A DNA stretch of 64,000 nucleotides from NCBI RefSeq assembly GCF_002234595.1, contig NZ_NMUL01000010.1:206702-270701 (forward strand), written 5' to 3'. Positions within the stretch are counted from its first letter, which is position 1. Each line of letters opens with the position of its first letter. Made by a program: the position numbers and the translations under genes. The notes below the pieces were generated by a model. That model was not told the DNA's origin and ran no database searches. It worked only from the letters and a program-made list of their open reading frames with translations. The DNA comes from Amycolatopsis vastitatis. Its GTDB lineage: Bacteria > Actinomycetota > Actinomycetes > Mycobacteriales > Pseudonocardiaceae. Below, in pieces: positions 52,707-61,817 of the stretch.

Positions 52707-52829
52707 GCGGTGGGTGTCGAGGATGATCCGCGGGCGATGCCGAAGATCCAGGCCCGTGCGTCGTCCCGCCGCGGCGGCAGGTCGTCAAGGCGTCTCCAGG
52801 CCACCAACCAAGGACTCCGAGACCACGTC
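52707..52829 (-). pseudogene. ECF sigma factor fragment
   Basis: Three frames in order give DVVSES, then VAWRRLDDLPPRRDDARAW followed by IFGIARG, then IILDTHR. Together they match ECF sigma region 2, where similar genes read DVVSETFLVAWRRLD and then GIARN. Two frameshifts and the missing rest of the gene show it is decayed. The remainder of 52830-53020 contains no gene. Confidence 0.55.
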
Positions 52830-53020
52830 CCTCAGCGTGCGTGGGGTGCACTCACCGCTGCGCGAAGCGGAGCACGTCGGCCATGGCCGCGCCGCATCTC
52901 CATACGTCAGCGTACGTATCGCCGATGGTCGCTCTCGTGCCGACGCGGGAAACCCAGATCTGCGGCACAGTCGGGAAGTCGTCCGCGGCAGACTGTCAAC
53001 CCTTCCAAGGAGCAGGGATC

Positions 53021-53767
53021 ATGGCGTCCACACCAGCATCCGACGTTCAGGCACGCCGCCGCACCCCGGCGTGGTGGGCCCTGATGGGAGCGATCGTGTT
53101 CCTGGTCGCGTACCTGTCGGTGAGTTTCGTCGGCGGCGCACTCAGCGACCGGAGCCTGCCCCTTCCGGACGCCCCGGCGGCCGACGTTGCGGCGTACTAC
53201 TCCGCCAATCTCGCGGCCGCGGTGGTCGTCGCCCTGCTGCAGGCCGTCTCCGTCCTCGGTTTTGCCGGATTCGCCCGCGCCATCGTGCGGGTTTCGACCG
53301 CCGAACCGGCCAAGGCACGACTGCTTGCCGGGACCGCCGGGATCTCCGTGATGGCCATGCTGGTGTCGTGCGCCCTCTCCCTCACCTTGGCGATCAACGC
53401 TGCCTCGGCGTCCTCGACCACCGTCCAGACGCTCCGGCTGGGCAGCTTCTACGCCGGCGGGGTCGCCAATGTGGCCACACTGGGCCTGTTCGTCCTGGCT
53501 GCCGCGTCCGTGCTCGCCCGCGGCCGTTTCCTCGGTGCACCGTCCCGCTGGTTCGGCTATGTCGCCGGGACCCTCGCGACACTCTCAGTGCTGTCCTTGG
53601 CGTTCTCCTACGCGACCGCCTTGCTGCCCATCGGCCGGATCCTGTCGATGGTGTGGACGGTGGTCGTCGCCATCGTGCTCGCCCGGGGTCAGCGGCCGGA
53701 GCCAGAACAAAGTGACGGTACCGTGCCTCAGAGAGCGTGGCAGGATGGAACGATCCACCCTAACTGA
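53021..53767 (+). CDS. Membrane protein of unknown function
   Basis: A 248-residue protein with five or six hydrophobic helices and short loops. AWWALMGAIVFLVAYLSVSF and YSANLAAAVVVALLQAVSVL are early helices; the C-terminal 25 residues are polar. AAGGAG eight bases upstream sets the ATG. Family not recognised; similar proteins are often annotated as hypothetical membrane proteins. It ends 49 bases before the next gene on the same strand. Confidence 0.72.
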   Translation: MASTPASDVQARRRTPAWWALMGAIVFLVAYLSVSFVGGALSDRSLPLPDAPAADVAAYYSANLAAAVVVALLQAVSVLGFAGFARAIVRVSTAEPAKARLLAGTAGISVMAMLVSCALSLTLAINAASASSTTVQTLRLGSFYAGGVANVATLGLFVLAAASVLARGRFLGAPSRWFGYVAGTLATLSVLSLAFSYATALLPIGRILSMVWTVVVAIVLARGQRPEPEQSDGTVPQRAWQDGTIHPN

Positions 53768-53815
53768 GCAACCCGGTAGTGTTTCCGAGTCGTCGACGGA
53801 ATTCCTGGAGAAGCT

Positions 53816-54421
53816 GTGAACTCGGACGAGACCCGCGTGGCCGTTCTCGGAGCGCTCAACCTGATCTACTCGCCGCTGATGGCCGACGACCTGGCGATGG
53901 TCGCACAGGTCGCTGAAGGGGTGGAGCTCGGCGAGGACGATCTCGTCGAACTCGCCGAAGCAGACCGCCGGGACTTCTTTTCGGGGAGTGAGCGTCCGGT
54001 GTGGATCTGCCCTGCGATCGAGTATGCCGGCGGTGCGGCGAACGACGAGTTCTTCACGAGGTCCGATTGGGCGGTGCGAGAGCGGGTTGTTCGTGATGTC
54101 CTGTCGGAATCTCAAGAGATCTGGCTCCTGTGGCGATTCGGTAGTCTCATGGAGACGTTCATCGAGAAGCGATTGCCGAAAAACGCGGCAGTCGTCCGGC
54201 TTCAGGAGCGTATCGATGACCTGAGCATCCATCTGCCGGAATCGCGCCTGGCGGAACGGCGTTCCGAGCGTGGTGAGCAAACCAATAGTCTGGCTACCTG
54301 CTATGAACTCGCTGAAGATATGTACGGTGAATTGGTTTCTCAGGAACGCGTGGCACAGCGCGACGCCATCGAAGTCCTCGAGCGGCTTCCCCTGCCGACG
54401 CGATACTTCGGCGTGAGCTGA
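53816..54421 (+). CDS. Hypothetical protein
   Basis: A 201-residue soluble protein, acidic and helical, with no signal or membrane segment. NSDETRVAVLGALNLIYSPL opens it and IWLLWRFGSLMETFIEKRLP lies in the middle. It has no recognised motif. Its base composition is lower in GC than neighbours, which might indicate recent arrival. GGAG precedes the GTG start. It may be cotranscribed with the membrane protein upstream. Confidence 0.65.
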   Translation: MNSDETRVAVLGALNLIYSPLMADDLAMVAQVAEGVELGEDDLVELAEADRRDFFSGSERPVWICPAIEYAGGAANDEFFTRSDWAVRERVVRDVLSESQEIWLLWRFGSLMETFIEKRLPKNAAVVRLQERIDDLSIHLPESRLAERRSERGEQTNSLATCYELAEDMYGELVSQERVAQRDAIEVLERLPLPTRYFGVS

Positions 54422-54584
54422 GCCGAAGACCGGAACCGGCCGCAACTCGCCGACGAAGTTGCGCCCGGCCGGAACAGTCACGAGTTCCTGTCACCACGCG
54501 CCGGCTGGGCACGCCGGTGTTGCGGGGCCGTGGCGGAGCTGGCCGAGAACCCGGCCGCGGCGGCCGTGATCGTTCTGCTCCCTG

Positions 54585-56513
54585 CTACGTGCTGTGGTCC
54601 TCCTCCGCCTGCGCCAGATACCGCGCCACGGGGCCCAGGGTCAGCATTCCACTGGCGGCGCCGGCGTCTTCCGCGCGGGCGTCCCGCACGGCCGTCGCGG
54701 CCTGCGCGGCGACTCTGCGTTCGCCGAGGCGTGCCGCGGCGTGGGCGGTCAGGCACCACATCGCCTCCTGCAGGTGGTCGTGCGGTGGTTCCGGCACCGC
54801 CGCGAGGGCGGCGCGCGCTTCCTTTTCCCGGCCTTGGGCGAGCAGTGTGTGGGGACGGGCCCAGGGTAGGTACGGTCCCCAGTCGAGGTGGTGGTCGGTG
54901 GGCGCGGGACGGCCGTGCAGCAGACGCAATCCCAGCAGGGCCACCGGGAACAGGCCACGGTGCAGTCCGGGCATTCCGGCGGAACGAAGGGCCTCCTCGG
55001 CGGCGCGGTACTCCGCCGCCGCGGCGGCGGGCGTCGGTCCGCCGGGTTCGGTGCTGCGGGCGGCGGTCACCCGGGCCCGGAACCAGGCGGTGAGGACGGC
55101 GACGAGCGGAGCCTCCGTGGTGGCGGCGAGTTCTTCGGCTGCTGTGGCGTGCGCGGCCGCGGCGTCGAGGTCGCCGCGGGCCGAGGCGGATTGCAGGCGG
55201 ACGAGCCGGCCGAGGACGGCGAAGTTCGGCAAGTCGTGGCGGGTCGCCAGGGCGAGGATTTCGGTGCCGATCCGGTCTCGGGTGGTCGCGAGCCCGGGGC
55301 GGGTGAAGGACTGCAGGAAGACGCCGTTGAGCGCGAACACCAGCAGGGCGGGATCGGCCAGCTCCCGGGCCAGCGCCTCGGCCTGGCTTGCTGCCTGCCG
55401 GGCGCGGCTCAGCTCGGCTGCGCCCAGGTCGGCGCTGCGGCTTTCGACGGCGATCGTGGCCAGCAGGCGCGCTCTCAGGTCGGCCGGGCCGTCCGGGCCG
55501 AGCGCGATGAGCGTGCGTTCGGCGGCCGCGACGACGGCCCGCGACTGTCCGGGGTCGTCGGCGCGGCTCCAGAGGGCGGGCACGTCGTAGGCGCCGATGA
55601 TCCGGGCGGTCAGTGAGCGGTCTCCGGTACGTTCGGCCGCCTGGATCGCGGTGAGGCGGTCGCGCCGGGAGTGGACGAGGGCGTCGCCGCCGGCCAGCGC
55701 GAGCGTGCGGGCCAGGTCCACGGTGGTGCGCGGGCCGAGCCGGGCCCCCGGGCCGGTCCACGCGGCCGGTGTGCCGTCGGCGGGGCCGGCGAGAAGGTCG
55801 GCCTCCAGGCGTTGCAGGCCGGCTCCGGGGTCGAGCCCGAGCTGGTCGACGAGCAGGTGGCGGGCGCGGCGGAGGGTGGCGAGGGCGTCGGCCTGGCGGC
55901 CCGCGCGGTGCAGGGCGCGGGCCAGCAGTCCCCAGGCCGGCTCGCGCCACGGGTGTTCGGCGACGTGCGCGCCGAGGTCGGCGACGAGATCGGCGCCTTC
56001 CCCCGAGTCGAGGAGGATGCCGGCGCGCAGTTCCAGCGCCGCCAGTCTCAGCTCCTCCAGCCGGTTCCGCTCACGCTGCGCCCACGGCGAGTCGGGCACG
56101 TCGGCGTAGGCGGGCCCGCGCCAGGACGCGAGCGCCGCGTCGAGGTCGGTGACCGCGGCGGGGGACCGGCGGGTCCGGGCGAGGGCGTCCTCGAACCGGT
56201 GGACGTCCACGTTCTCGCGGGGCAGGCGCAGCGCGTAACCGGGACCTTCGGTGACGATCACCCGCGGCGGCGTGCGGGGTGGCCGGTCGGGTTCGAGCGC
56301 GCGGCGCAGCGCGGCGACGAACGTCCGCAGCGCCCCGACCGCGCGGGCCGGTGGCTCGAGCCACATGTCTCCGACCAGGACGTCGGTGGGGACCATCCGC
56401 CCTTCGGCGGCGACTAGCCGGGCAAGCACTTCGCGGTGGCGGGGACCGCCGAGGTCGGCCGGGGTGCCGTCGTCGCCCAAGGCCCGCACGGCGCCGAGCA
56501 CGTCGATTCGCAT
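54585..56513 (-). CDS. SARP/AfsR-family transcriptional regulator
   Basis: A 642-residue regulator. N-terminal OmpR-type winged helix (RIDVLGAVRALGDDG, HREVLARLVAAEGRMVPTDV) is followed by a BTAD bacterial activation domain, here EDALARTRRSPAAVTDLDAA through ALHRAGRQADALATLRRARH. The remaining 380 residues are TPR-like helices without a visible ATPase motif. Such proteins activate pathway genes by binding heptamer direct repeats. It is divergent from an alpha/beta hydrolase, and a CTGATCG repeat pair 11 bp apart lies in the gap. Confidence 0.87.
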   Translation of the reverse strand: MRIDVLGAVRALGDDGTPADLGGPRHREVLARLVAAEGRMVPTDVLVGDMWLEPPARAVGALRTFVAALRRALEPDRPPRTPPRVIVTEGPGYALRLPRENVDVHRFEDALARTRRSPAAVTDLDAALASWRGPAYADVPDSPWAQRERNRLEELRLAALELRAGILLDSGEGADLVADLGAHVAEHPWREPAWGLLARALHRAGRQADALATLRRARHLLVDQLGLDPGAGLQRLEADLLAGPADGTPAAWTGPGARLGPRTTVDLARTLALAGGDALVHSRRDRLTAIQAAERTGDRSLTARIIGAYDVPALWSRADDPGQSRAVVAAAERTLIALGPDGPADLRARLLATIAVESRSADLGAAELSRARQAASQAEALARELADPALLVFALNGVFLQSFTRPGLATTRDRIGTEILALATRHDLPNFAVLGRLVRLQSASARGDLDAAAAHATAAEELAATTEAPLVAVLTAWFRARVTAARSTEPGGPTPAAAAAEYRAAEEALRSAGMPGLHRGLFPVALLGLRLLHGRPAPTDHHLDWGPYLPWARPHTLLAQGREKEARAALAAVPEPPHDHLQEAMWCLTAHAAARLGERRVAAQAATAVRDARAEDAGAASGMLTLGPVARYLAQAEEDHST

Positions 56514-56555
56514 GCGCCCATCATCCGTGCCCGCGACCGGGTGCGCCTCGGCGCA

Positions 56556-56573
56556 CTGATCGGTTGCTGATCG
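56556..56573 (+). promoter_or_regulatory. Possible SARP-type direct repeat
   Basis: CTGATCG occurs twice, at 56556-56562 and 56567-56573, 11 bp apart. That spacing is usual for SARP/AfsR heptamer sites. It lies 53 bases before the hydrolase start. Confidence 0.4.
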
Positions 56574-56625
56574 CCGTCGCCCACGCTTGGCCAGGTCAAG
56601 TTCCCGACCCGGAAGACGGCCTTCG

Positions 56626-57504
56626 ATGACACTCTCCATTCCCGGTTTCGACCACGTCCGCCTGCCCGGTGCCGGCGGCGCCGAGCTGGCCGCCGCGGTC
56701 GGCGGCAGCGGCAGCCCGGTGGTCCTGCTGCACGGTTTCCCCCAGACGCACCTGATGTGGCGGCACGTCGCCGAGCGGCTCGCCGGTGAGCACACGGTGA
56801 TCTGCCCCGACCTGCGCGGTTACGGCGCAAGCGACAAGCCCACGGCCACCGGCGAGGACGTGTACGCCAAGCGCACCATGGCCGCCGACGTCGTGGCCTC
56901 GGCGGCGGCACTCGGGCACGAGCGCTTCGCCCTCGTCGGCCACGACCGGGGCGCACTGGTCGCCTTCCGGGCGGGCTTGGACCACCCCGAGATCGTCTCG
57001 CACCTGGGCATCCTCGACGTCGTCCCGACACTGGACATGTGGAACGTCCTGCACGGCGTCCCGGCGGCGGTCGGCTACCACCTCTTCCTGATGGCGCAGC
57101 CGCCCGGCCTGCCGGAGACGATGATCGCCAACAGCGCGGACGCGTTCTTCGGCTCGTTCCTCGACGCCTGGGCCAACGACCCGGCCGCGATCCCTCAAGA
57201 GGTGCGTGCCGAATACCTGCGGGCGAGCGCGGCTGCGGTGCCGTCGATCGTCGCGGACTACCGGGCCTCGGCGGGGATCGACGTCACACACGATCAGGCG
57301 GACCTGGACGCCGGTTCGCAGCTGGCGATGCCGGTAACGGTCGTCCAGCAGGACTGGGGCGCACAGCTGGGGTACGACGCCGCCGGGGTGTGGAAGGCGT
57401 GGGCACCGGACCTGGACCACCGGCTGACCCGCGCGGGGCACTTCATGGCCGAGGAAGCACCGGACGAGATCGCGGCGGCGATCCGGGACCTGCTGGCTCG
57501 CTGA
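56626..57504 (+). CDS. Alpha/beta hydrolase, dehalogenase/epoxide-hydrolase-like
   Basis: A 292-residue alpha/beta hydrolase. The oxyanion region is LLHGFPQTHLMWRH; nucleophile elbow VGHDRGALVAFR has aspartate where lipases have serine, which is typical of haloalkane/haloacetate dehalogenases and epoxide hydrolases. The catalytic histidine is in TRAGHFMAEEAPDE near the C-terminus. The ATG follows a GGAAGACGG. It may be a SARP target given the repeat upstream. Substrate is not clear. Confidence 0.87.
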   Translation: MTLSIPGFDHVRLPGAGGAELAAAVGGSGSPVVLLHGFPQTHLMWRHVAERLAGEHTVICPDLRGYGASDKPTATGEDVYAKRTMAADVVASAAALGHERFALVGHDRGALVAFRAGLDHPEIVSHLGILDVVPTLDMWNVLHGVPAAVGYHLFLMAQPPGLPETMIANSADAFFGSFLDAWANDPAAIPQEVRAEYLRASAAAVPSIVADYRASAGIDVTHDQADLDAGSQLAMPVTVVQQDWGAQLGYDAAGVWKAWAPDLDHRLTRAGHFMAEEAPDEIAAAIRDLLAR

Positions 57505-57808
57505 CGTGACGACGGGCTTCTCCGGGAACGAGCCGAGGCTGCCGGCGGCCGGGGTGACCGACAAGGTCCGCGGACAGCTCGCCGCTGCCGGAGGGCGCGC
57601 GGCGGGCTTGTAGGTTCCGGCGGGACGGAACTCGCCGAGCCGGCGGCCTGCGTGCGGCAGTCGGACCCGTGCGTTGCGGGCCGGCCGCCCGCACCGCTGC
57701 TCGGTTCGGCGTCCTGGATGGTCGTCCGGCCCCGGCGCTGTCCCGCGTCGGACGGCTTACTCCGATCGGGTCGTACACCACAATGGACTGTATGAACAGG
57801 AGGCTCGA
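57505..57808. other. Intergenic region before STAND gene
   Basis: About 300 bases without a supported gene. The last 60 bases (near 57750-57800) are AT-richer and probably hold the promoter and RBS of the STAND gene. Confidence 0.4.
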
Positions 57809-59920
57809 GTGAGCGCTACGGGACTGGCGGCCCGCCTGGCAGCGGCACGAGCCGGTGCGCTGGTGGGCCGGGAACCGGAGCGGGCGGAGCTGGACCGGAT
57901 GCTCTCGGGCTCGGCGGGCGCTCCGGTCGTGGCGTACCTGCACGGCCCCGGCGGCATCGGCAAGTCCGCGCTGGTGCGCTACGCAGCCGGGCAGGCGGAG
58001 CTCGCCGGCCGGCGCGTGGTGCCCGTCGATGCCCGGTTGCTCGACGCCGATCCCCGGCGGCTCGAGGAGGCCGCCGCCGTCGCGTGCGCCGAGCCCGGCG
58101 CGGTGCTGCTCATCGACACCTTCGAGCACTGCCAGAGGCTGGAGTCGTGGCTGCGGGACACCTTCTTGCTGCGGCTCGCCGAGGGTGCGCTCGTGGTGCT
58201 CGCCAGCAGGGTTCCGCCCGATGTCGAGTGGTCGCTGGACCCCGGCTGGAAGCAGCTGTTCACCGCACTGCCCGTGCGGCCGCTCGACGCCGCCCAATCC
58301 GACGCCCTCCTCGCTGCCCGCGGTGTGCCGGCACCACAGCGCGGTGCCTTCGTCACCTTTGCCGGAGGCAGCCCGTTGGCCCTTTCCCTTGCCGCCTCCG
58401 TGCCCACCGCGGCACCCGGCGCGCCGTGGGTGCCCACCGGGGACGTGCTGACGACCCTGGTCGAGCGGCTGGTGGGGGACCTGCCCGGCTCGGCTCATCG
58501 GCGCGCCCTCGAGGTCGTCGCGCAGGCCCACGTCACCCGCGAGCCGCTTCTGCGCGCGCTACTGGGTGACGAAGACACCGCGACGACGTTCTCCTGGCTG
58601 CGTCAGCAGCCCTACATCGAAGCCAGTCCCGAGGGACTGCACCCGCACGACGCCGTGCGTGCCACGCTCGAAGCCGACCTGCGCTGGCGGGACCCCGAGC
58701 GCTACGACGACGTCCGCGTCCGCATCTCGGTCGCTTGTCTGCAGGCGGTGCGCTCCGCGTCCGAGGACGACGCCCTGATGCGCGTCGCGGAGTGGATGTT
58801 CCTCTTCCGGAACCAGGGCAGTGCGGGCACCGCCTACGAGTGGCGGGCACATCCCCAGGTCGAGGACACCCCGCTCCAGCCAGGTGACGTGCCCGAGGTG
58901 CTGCGCATGGCCGAGGAGGCCGAGGGCCCGGCCTCGGCGGCCGCAGCCGCGCACTGGGTGCGCAGCCAGCCGGAGGCCTTCCGCGTCTACCGCTACGCGG
59001 GCTCCACCGCGCCGGTGGCGTTCATGGCCATGCTGCGGCTGGAGACACCGCTGCCGGAAGACTGCGCCGGTGACCCGGTGATCGCGGCGGTCTGGGACCA
59101 CGTGGAAGCGACCGCTTCGGTGGGGCCGGGTGAGCACCTGGGCATCCGGCGGTTCGCGGTGCAACCGGGCCGGCACCAGCGGCCGTCGCCCGCGATGGAC
59201 CTGGTCAGCCGGCGCACCATCGCCGAGGAGATGCGGACCCGGGGACGCGCGGTGACCTTCACCGTCTTCGAGGACGGCGAGCGGTGGCGGCGTTACCTCG
59301 CCCACGCGGGGCTGCTGGAGGTCGCGACCGTGGATGTCGGCGGACACCGGCAGCACCTCTTCGGCCGGGACTGGCGGCGGCAACCGGTGGAGCAGTGGGT
59401 GGAGGACCGGGTCCGGGCCGGGGTCGTGCCCGAAGTGGGGTGGACCGCGGCTCCGTCGCCGGGTGGTTCGGGTGACGAGCTGCCGCGGGCCGCGTTCGAG
59501 GCGGCCCTGCTCGAGGCGTTGCGCACGTGGCACACGCCGCGGGAGTTCGCGACCAGCGTCCTGCTGCGCTCGCACCTCGTGCCGCCGGGGTCGGCCGATC
59601 CCGTGGCGGACCTGCGCGGCGCGATCACGGCGGCGCTCGAGGCGCTGCAGGTCGACTCGGTCGGCGTCAAGGCCTACGAGGCGCTCACCACCAGGTACAT
59701 CGCGGTTTCCCGCACCCACAAGGGCGCCGCCAGACGACTCGGGGTGCCCTACGGCACCTACCGGCGCCACCTCGCCTTGGCCAAGGAACGCCTCGTCGAG
59801 CAGCTGCTGCAACAGCCGGCCATCGGGTCGTTCCGTGGGCCGCTCCGCGTTCGTGGTGAGACGCTGCCGAGCGAGGCGGCGGCGAACGCGGGTGAGCGCG
59901 CACCACGGCAGCAGGGTTGA
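57809..59920 (+). CDS. STAND-type ATP-binding protein
   Basis: A 703-residue protein. The N-terminus ALVGREPERAELDRML leads to Walker A GPGGIGKSALV and Walker B VLLIDTFEHCQRLESW, an AAA/STAND nucleotide switch. The middle (about 250-550) is unrecognised. Residues near 640-690 read THKGAARRLGVPYGTYRRHL then ALAKERLVEQLLQQ, a probable helix-turn-helix, so it could be a regulator. The GTG start is fixed by AGGAGG five bases upstream. Not coupled to the next genes. Confidence 0.72.
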   Translation: MSATGLAARLAAARAGALVGREPERAELDRMLSGSAGAPVVAYLHGPGGIGKSALVRYAAGQAELAGRRVVPVDARLLDADPRRLEEAAAVACAEPGAVLLIDTFEHCQRLESWLRDTFLLRLAEGALVVLASRVPPDVEWSLDPGWKQLFTALPVRPLDAAQSDALLAARGVPAPQRGAFVTFAGGSPLALSLAASVPTAAPGAPWVPTGDVLTTLVERLVGDLPGSAHRRALEVVAQAHVTREPLLRALLGDEDTATTFSWLRQQPYIEASPEGLHPHDAVRATLEADLRWRDPERYDDVRVRISVACLQAVRSASEDDALMRVAEWMFLFRNQGSAGTAYEWRAHPQVEDTPLQPGDVPEVLRMAEEAEGPASAAAAAHWVRSQPEAFRVYRYAGSTAPVAFMAMLRLETPLPEDCAGDPVIAAVWDHVEATASVGPGEHLGIRRFAVQPGRHQRPSPAMDLVSRRTIAEEMRTRGRAVTFTVFEDGERWRRYLAHAGLLEVATVDVGGHRQHLFGRDWRRQPVEQWVEDRVRAGVVPEVGWTAAPSPGGSGDELPRAAFEAALLEALRTWHTPREFATSVLLRSHLVPPGSADPVADLRGAITAALEALQVDSVGVKAYEALTTRYIAVSRTHKGAARRLGVPYGTYRRHLALAKERLVEQLLQQPAIGSFRGPLRVRGETLPSEAAANAGERAPRQQG

Positions 59921-60052
59921 ACCTTCTCCTCGAGTCCGGTGGGCAGTGCTGGGCCCGGGTGAGCAGTGCCGGACGTGGAGACCGGGCAGGGGTGCGGGGC
60001 AGGATCGGGGGAGCGGGGCGGTGCCGCCGCCCGCGGACATCGAGGGACCGCC

Positions 60053-60175
60053 ATGAGCATCCCGTACCTCGCGCACCGGGAAGACCACCAGCAGCTCCAG
60101 TGGATCGGGGAAAGTGAGTTCAGTCCGGAAGAGATGGTTCGCCACGCGGATCACGCCCCGCGCGAGTCCCGGTGA
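60053..60175 (+). CDS. Tiny cupin-N-terminus-like ORF
   Basis: A 40-residue frame: MSIPYLAHREDHQQLQWIG resembles the first strand of actinomycete cupins (PYxAHxxDHQxLEW). It ends before the cupin barrel. The GAGGGA RBS and the 4-base GTGA overlap with the flavin reductase start make it look translated and coupled. It could be a leader-type peptide or a truncated cupin. Confidence 0.5.
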   Translation: MSIPYLAHREDHQQLQWIGESEFSPEEMVRHADHAPRESR

Positions 60176-60747
60176 GCCGGTCCGTGTGGAGCCCGGTTTC
60201 GCTGGCCGTCCTGTGTGCCGGTGCCGGCTACGCGCGTCCCACCCGCCGGCTCGCGGACCGGATCACGGAGTCCGTCTGCGGGGTGCTCGCGGCCGGCGGA
60301 GTGCAGGTCGAGGTGGAGGTGCTGGAGCTGGGCCGGCTGGCGCCCGACCTCGCCCAGCGCGTCGCCCGGGGGCAGGCCAGCCTTGATCTGCGCGAGGCGA
60401 TCGCGGTGGTCGTGGCGGCCGATGGACTCGTGGTGGCCACACCGGTGGTCGCCACTTCCCCCAGCGACGTCTTCGCTTCGTTCTTCGACATCCTGCGGGG
60501 CGGGGTCCTGTCCGGCATGCCTGTGCTTCTCGCGGCCAACAGCGGCTCGCGCTGGCAGCCACCCGACATCGGGCAGGTGCTGCGCGGACGCCTCACCGGC
60601 CTGCACGCCGAACCCGTGGCCACTGTCGTCGTCGCCGGCCCTGAGGACTGGGAGGCGCCGGCTCACGGCGTTGCCGCGCGGCTGCGCGGACGCATCGACC
60701 AAGCCGCCGCCGAGTTCGCCGCGGTGCTGATCTCCCGGGCGCGGTGA
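60172..60747 (+). CDS. NADPH-dependent FMN reductase-like protein
   Basis: A 191-residue flavodoxin-fold protein. The N-terminal strand VLCAGAGYARPTRRLADRI has the FMN-phosphate loop in the form GxxxxPxxRLA. VVVAADGLVVATPVVATSPS and the following LRGGVLSGMPVLLAANSG match NAD(P)H:FMN reductases. It supplies reduced flavin or acts as an azo/quinone reductase. The GTG start overlaps the tiny ORF upstream. Inverted repeats and an oxidoreductase operon follow. Confidence 0.82.
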   Translation: MSRSVWSPVSLAVLCAGAGYARPTRRLADRITESVCGVLAAGGVQVEVEVLELGRLAPDLAQRVARGQASLDLREAIAVVVAADGLVVATPVVATSPSDVFASFFDILRGGVLSGMPVLLAANSGSRWQPPDIGQVLRGRLTGLHAEPVATVVVAGPEDWEAPAHGVAARLRGRIDQAAAEFAAVLISRAR

Positions 60748-60757
60748 GCGACCTCAC

Positions 60758-60815
60758 TTGCTTTGAATTCGAATCAAAGATACCTTGTCTCTAGTTGCTT
60801 CAACTTCGAAGCAAC
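60758..60815. promoter_or_regulatory. Two related operators before the oxidoreductase operon
   Basis: Inverted repeats CTTTGA-ATTCGAA-TCAAAG (60761-60779) and GTTGCTTC-aacttc-GAAGCAAC (60794-60815) lie 65 and 29 bases before the ATG. Both contain TTGCTT and TTCGAA, so one repressor may bind both. No regulator gene is adjacent on the left. Confidence 0.65.
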
Positions 60816-60843
60816 CCGCAGGAAGCGAAAGCGAGATCCACCG

Positions 60844-61788
60844 ATGAAGGCAGTGCGTTTCCACGAGTACGGCAACCCGGACGTCCTGCACTACGAGGAC
60901 GTGGAGCAAGCGGTTCCCGGATCCGGACAGGTCCGGATCCGCGTCGCCGCGACGTCGTTCAACGGCATCGACGCAAATGTGCGTGCGGGCAACATGCGCG
61001 GCCCCATGCCGGTGGTGCTTCCGCACACTCCCGGCCGCGACGTCGCGGGCACGGTCGACGCGCTGGGTGACGGTGTGGACGGCCTCGAGGTCGGTGCCAC
61101 GGTCATCGGTTTCCTGCCGATGACCGACGATGGCGCGTCCGCGGAGTACGTTCTCGCGCCGGCCGGCATCCTGACGCCGGCACCCACGAGCATTCCGCTG
61201 TCCGACGCCGCCGCGTTGCCGCTGGTGGGGCTGACCGCCTGGCAGGCGCTGTTCGACCACGGCAAGCTGGCGGCCGGGCAGCGGGTGCTGATCAACGGCG
61301 CCGGCGGCGCGGTCGGCGGCTACGCCGTGCAGCTGGCCAAGAACGCCGGTGCCCACGTGATCGCCACGGCCGGCCCGGGCAGCAGCGAGACGGTCAAAAC
61401 GGCCGGCGCCGACGAAATCATCGACCACACCACCACCGACGTGGCCGCGGCGGTGACCGAGCAGGTCGACCTCGTGCTCAACCTCGCCCCGGTCGACCCG
61501 GCCGCACTCACCGCGCTGGCCGCCCTCGTCCGCGCCGGCGGCGCTGTGGTGAACACGACGGTGTGGATGCCCGCCCCCAGCGACGAGGAGCGGGGCGTGC
61601 GGGGCATCGACCTGTTCGTCCGCAGCGACGCCGAGCAGCTGTCGCAGCTGGTGGCGCTGGTGGACGGTGGGAAGCTGCGCGTCGAGGTCGCCGAGCGGGT
61701 GCCGCTGGCCGAGCTGCCGGCGCTGCACGCCCGCGCCGCCGAAGGCGCCGTGCACGGCAAGGTCGTCGTCGTCCCGCCCACCGCCTGA
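60844..61788 (+). CDS. NADP-dependent oxidoreductase, quinone oxidoreductase type
   Basis: A 314-residue MDR-family oxidoreductase. The N-terminal domain has GQVRIRVAATSFNGIDANVR; nucleotide motif NGAGGAVGGYAVQLAKNAGA is near residue 150. No zinc cysteines, so it belongs with NADPH:quinone oxidoreductases (zeta-crystallin-like). The ATG follows AGGAAGCGAAAGCGAG. It opens an operon with an esterase and an NmrA-type gene; all are spaced by 30-70 bases. Confidence 0.88.
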   Translation: MKAVRFHEYGNPDVLHYEDVEQAVPGSGQVRIRVAATSFNGIDANVRAGNMRGPMPVVLPHTPGRDVAGTVDALGDGVDGLEVGATVIGFLPMTDDGASAEYVLAPAGILTPAPTSIPLSDAAALPLVGLTAWQALFDHGKLAAGQRVLINGAGGAVGGYAVQLAKNAGAHVIATAGPGSSETVKTAGADEIIDHTTTDVAAAVTEQVDLVLNLAPVDPAALTALAALVRAGGAVVNTTVWMPAPSDEERGVRGIDLFVRSDAEQLSQLVALVDGGKLRVEVAERVPLAELPALHARAAEGAVHGKVVVVPPTA

Positions 61789-61817
61789 CCCCCCACCCAG
61801 TCTGAAAGGCAGCGACC

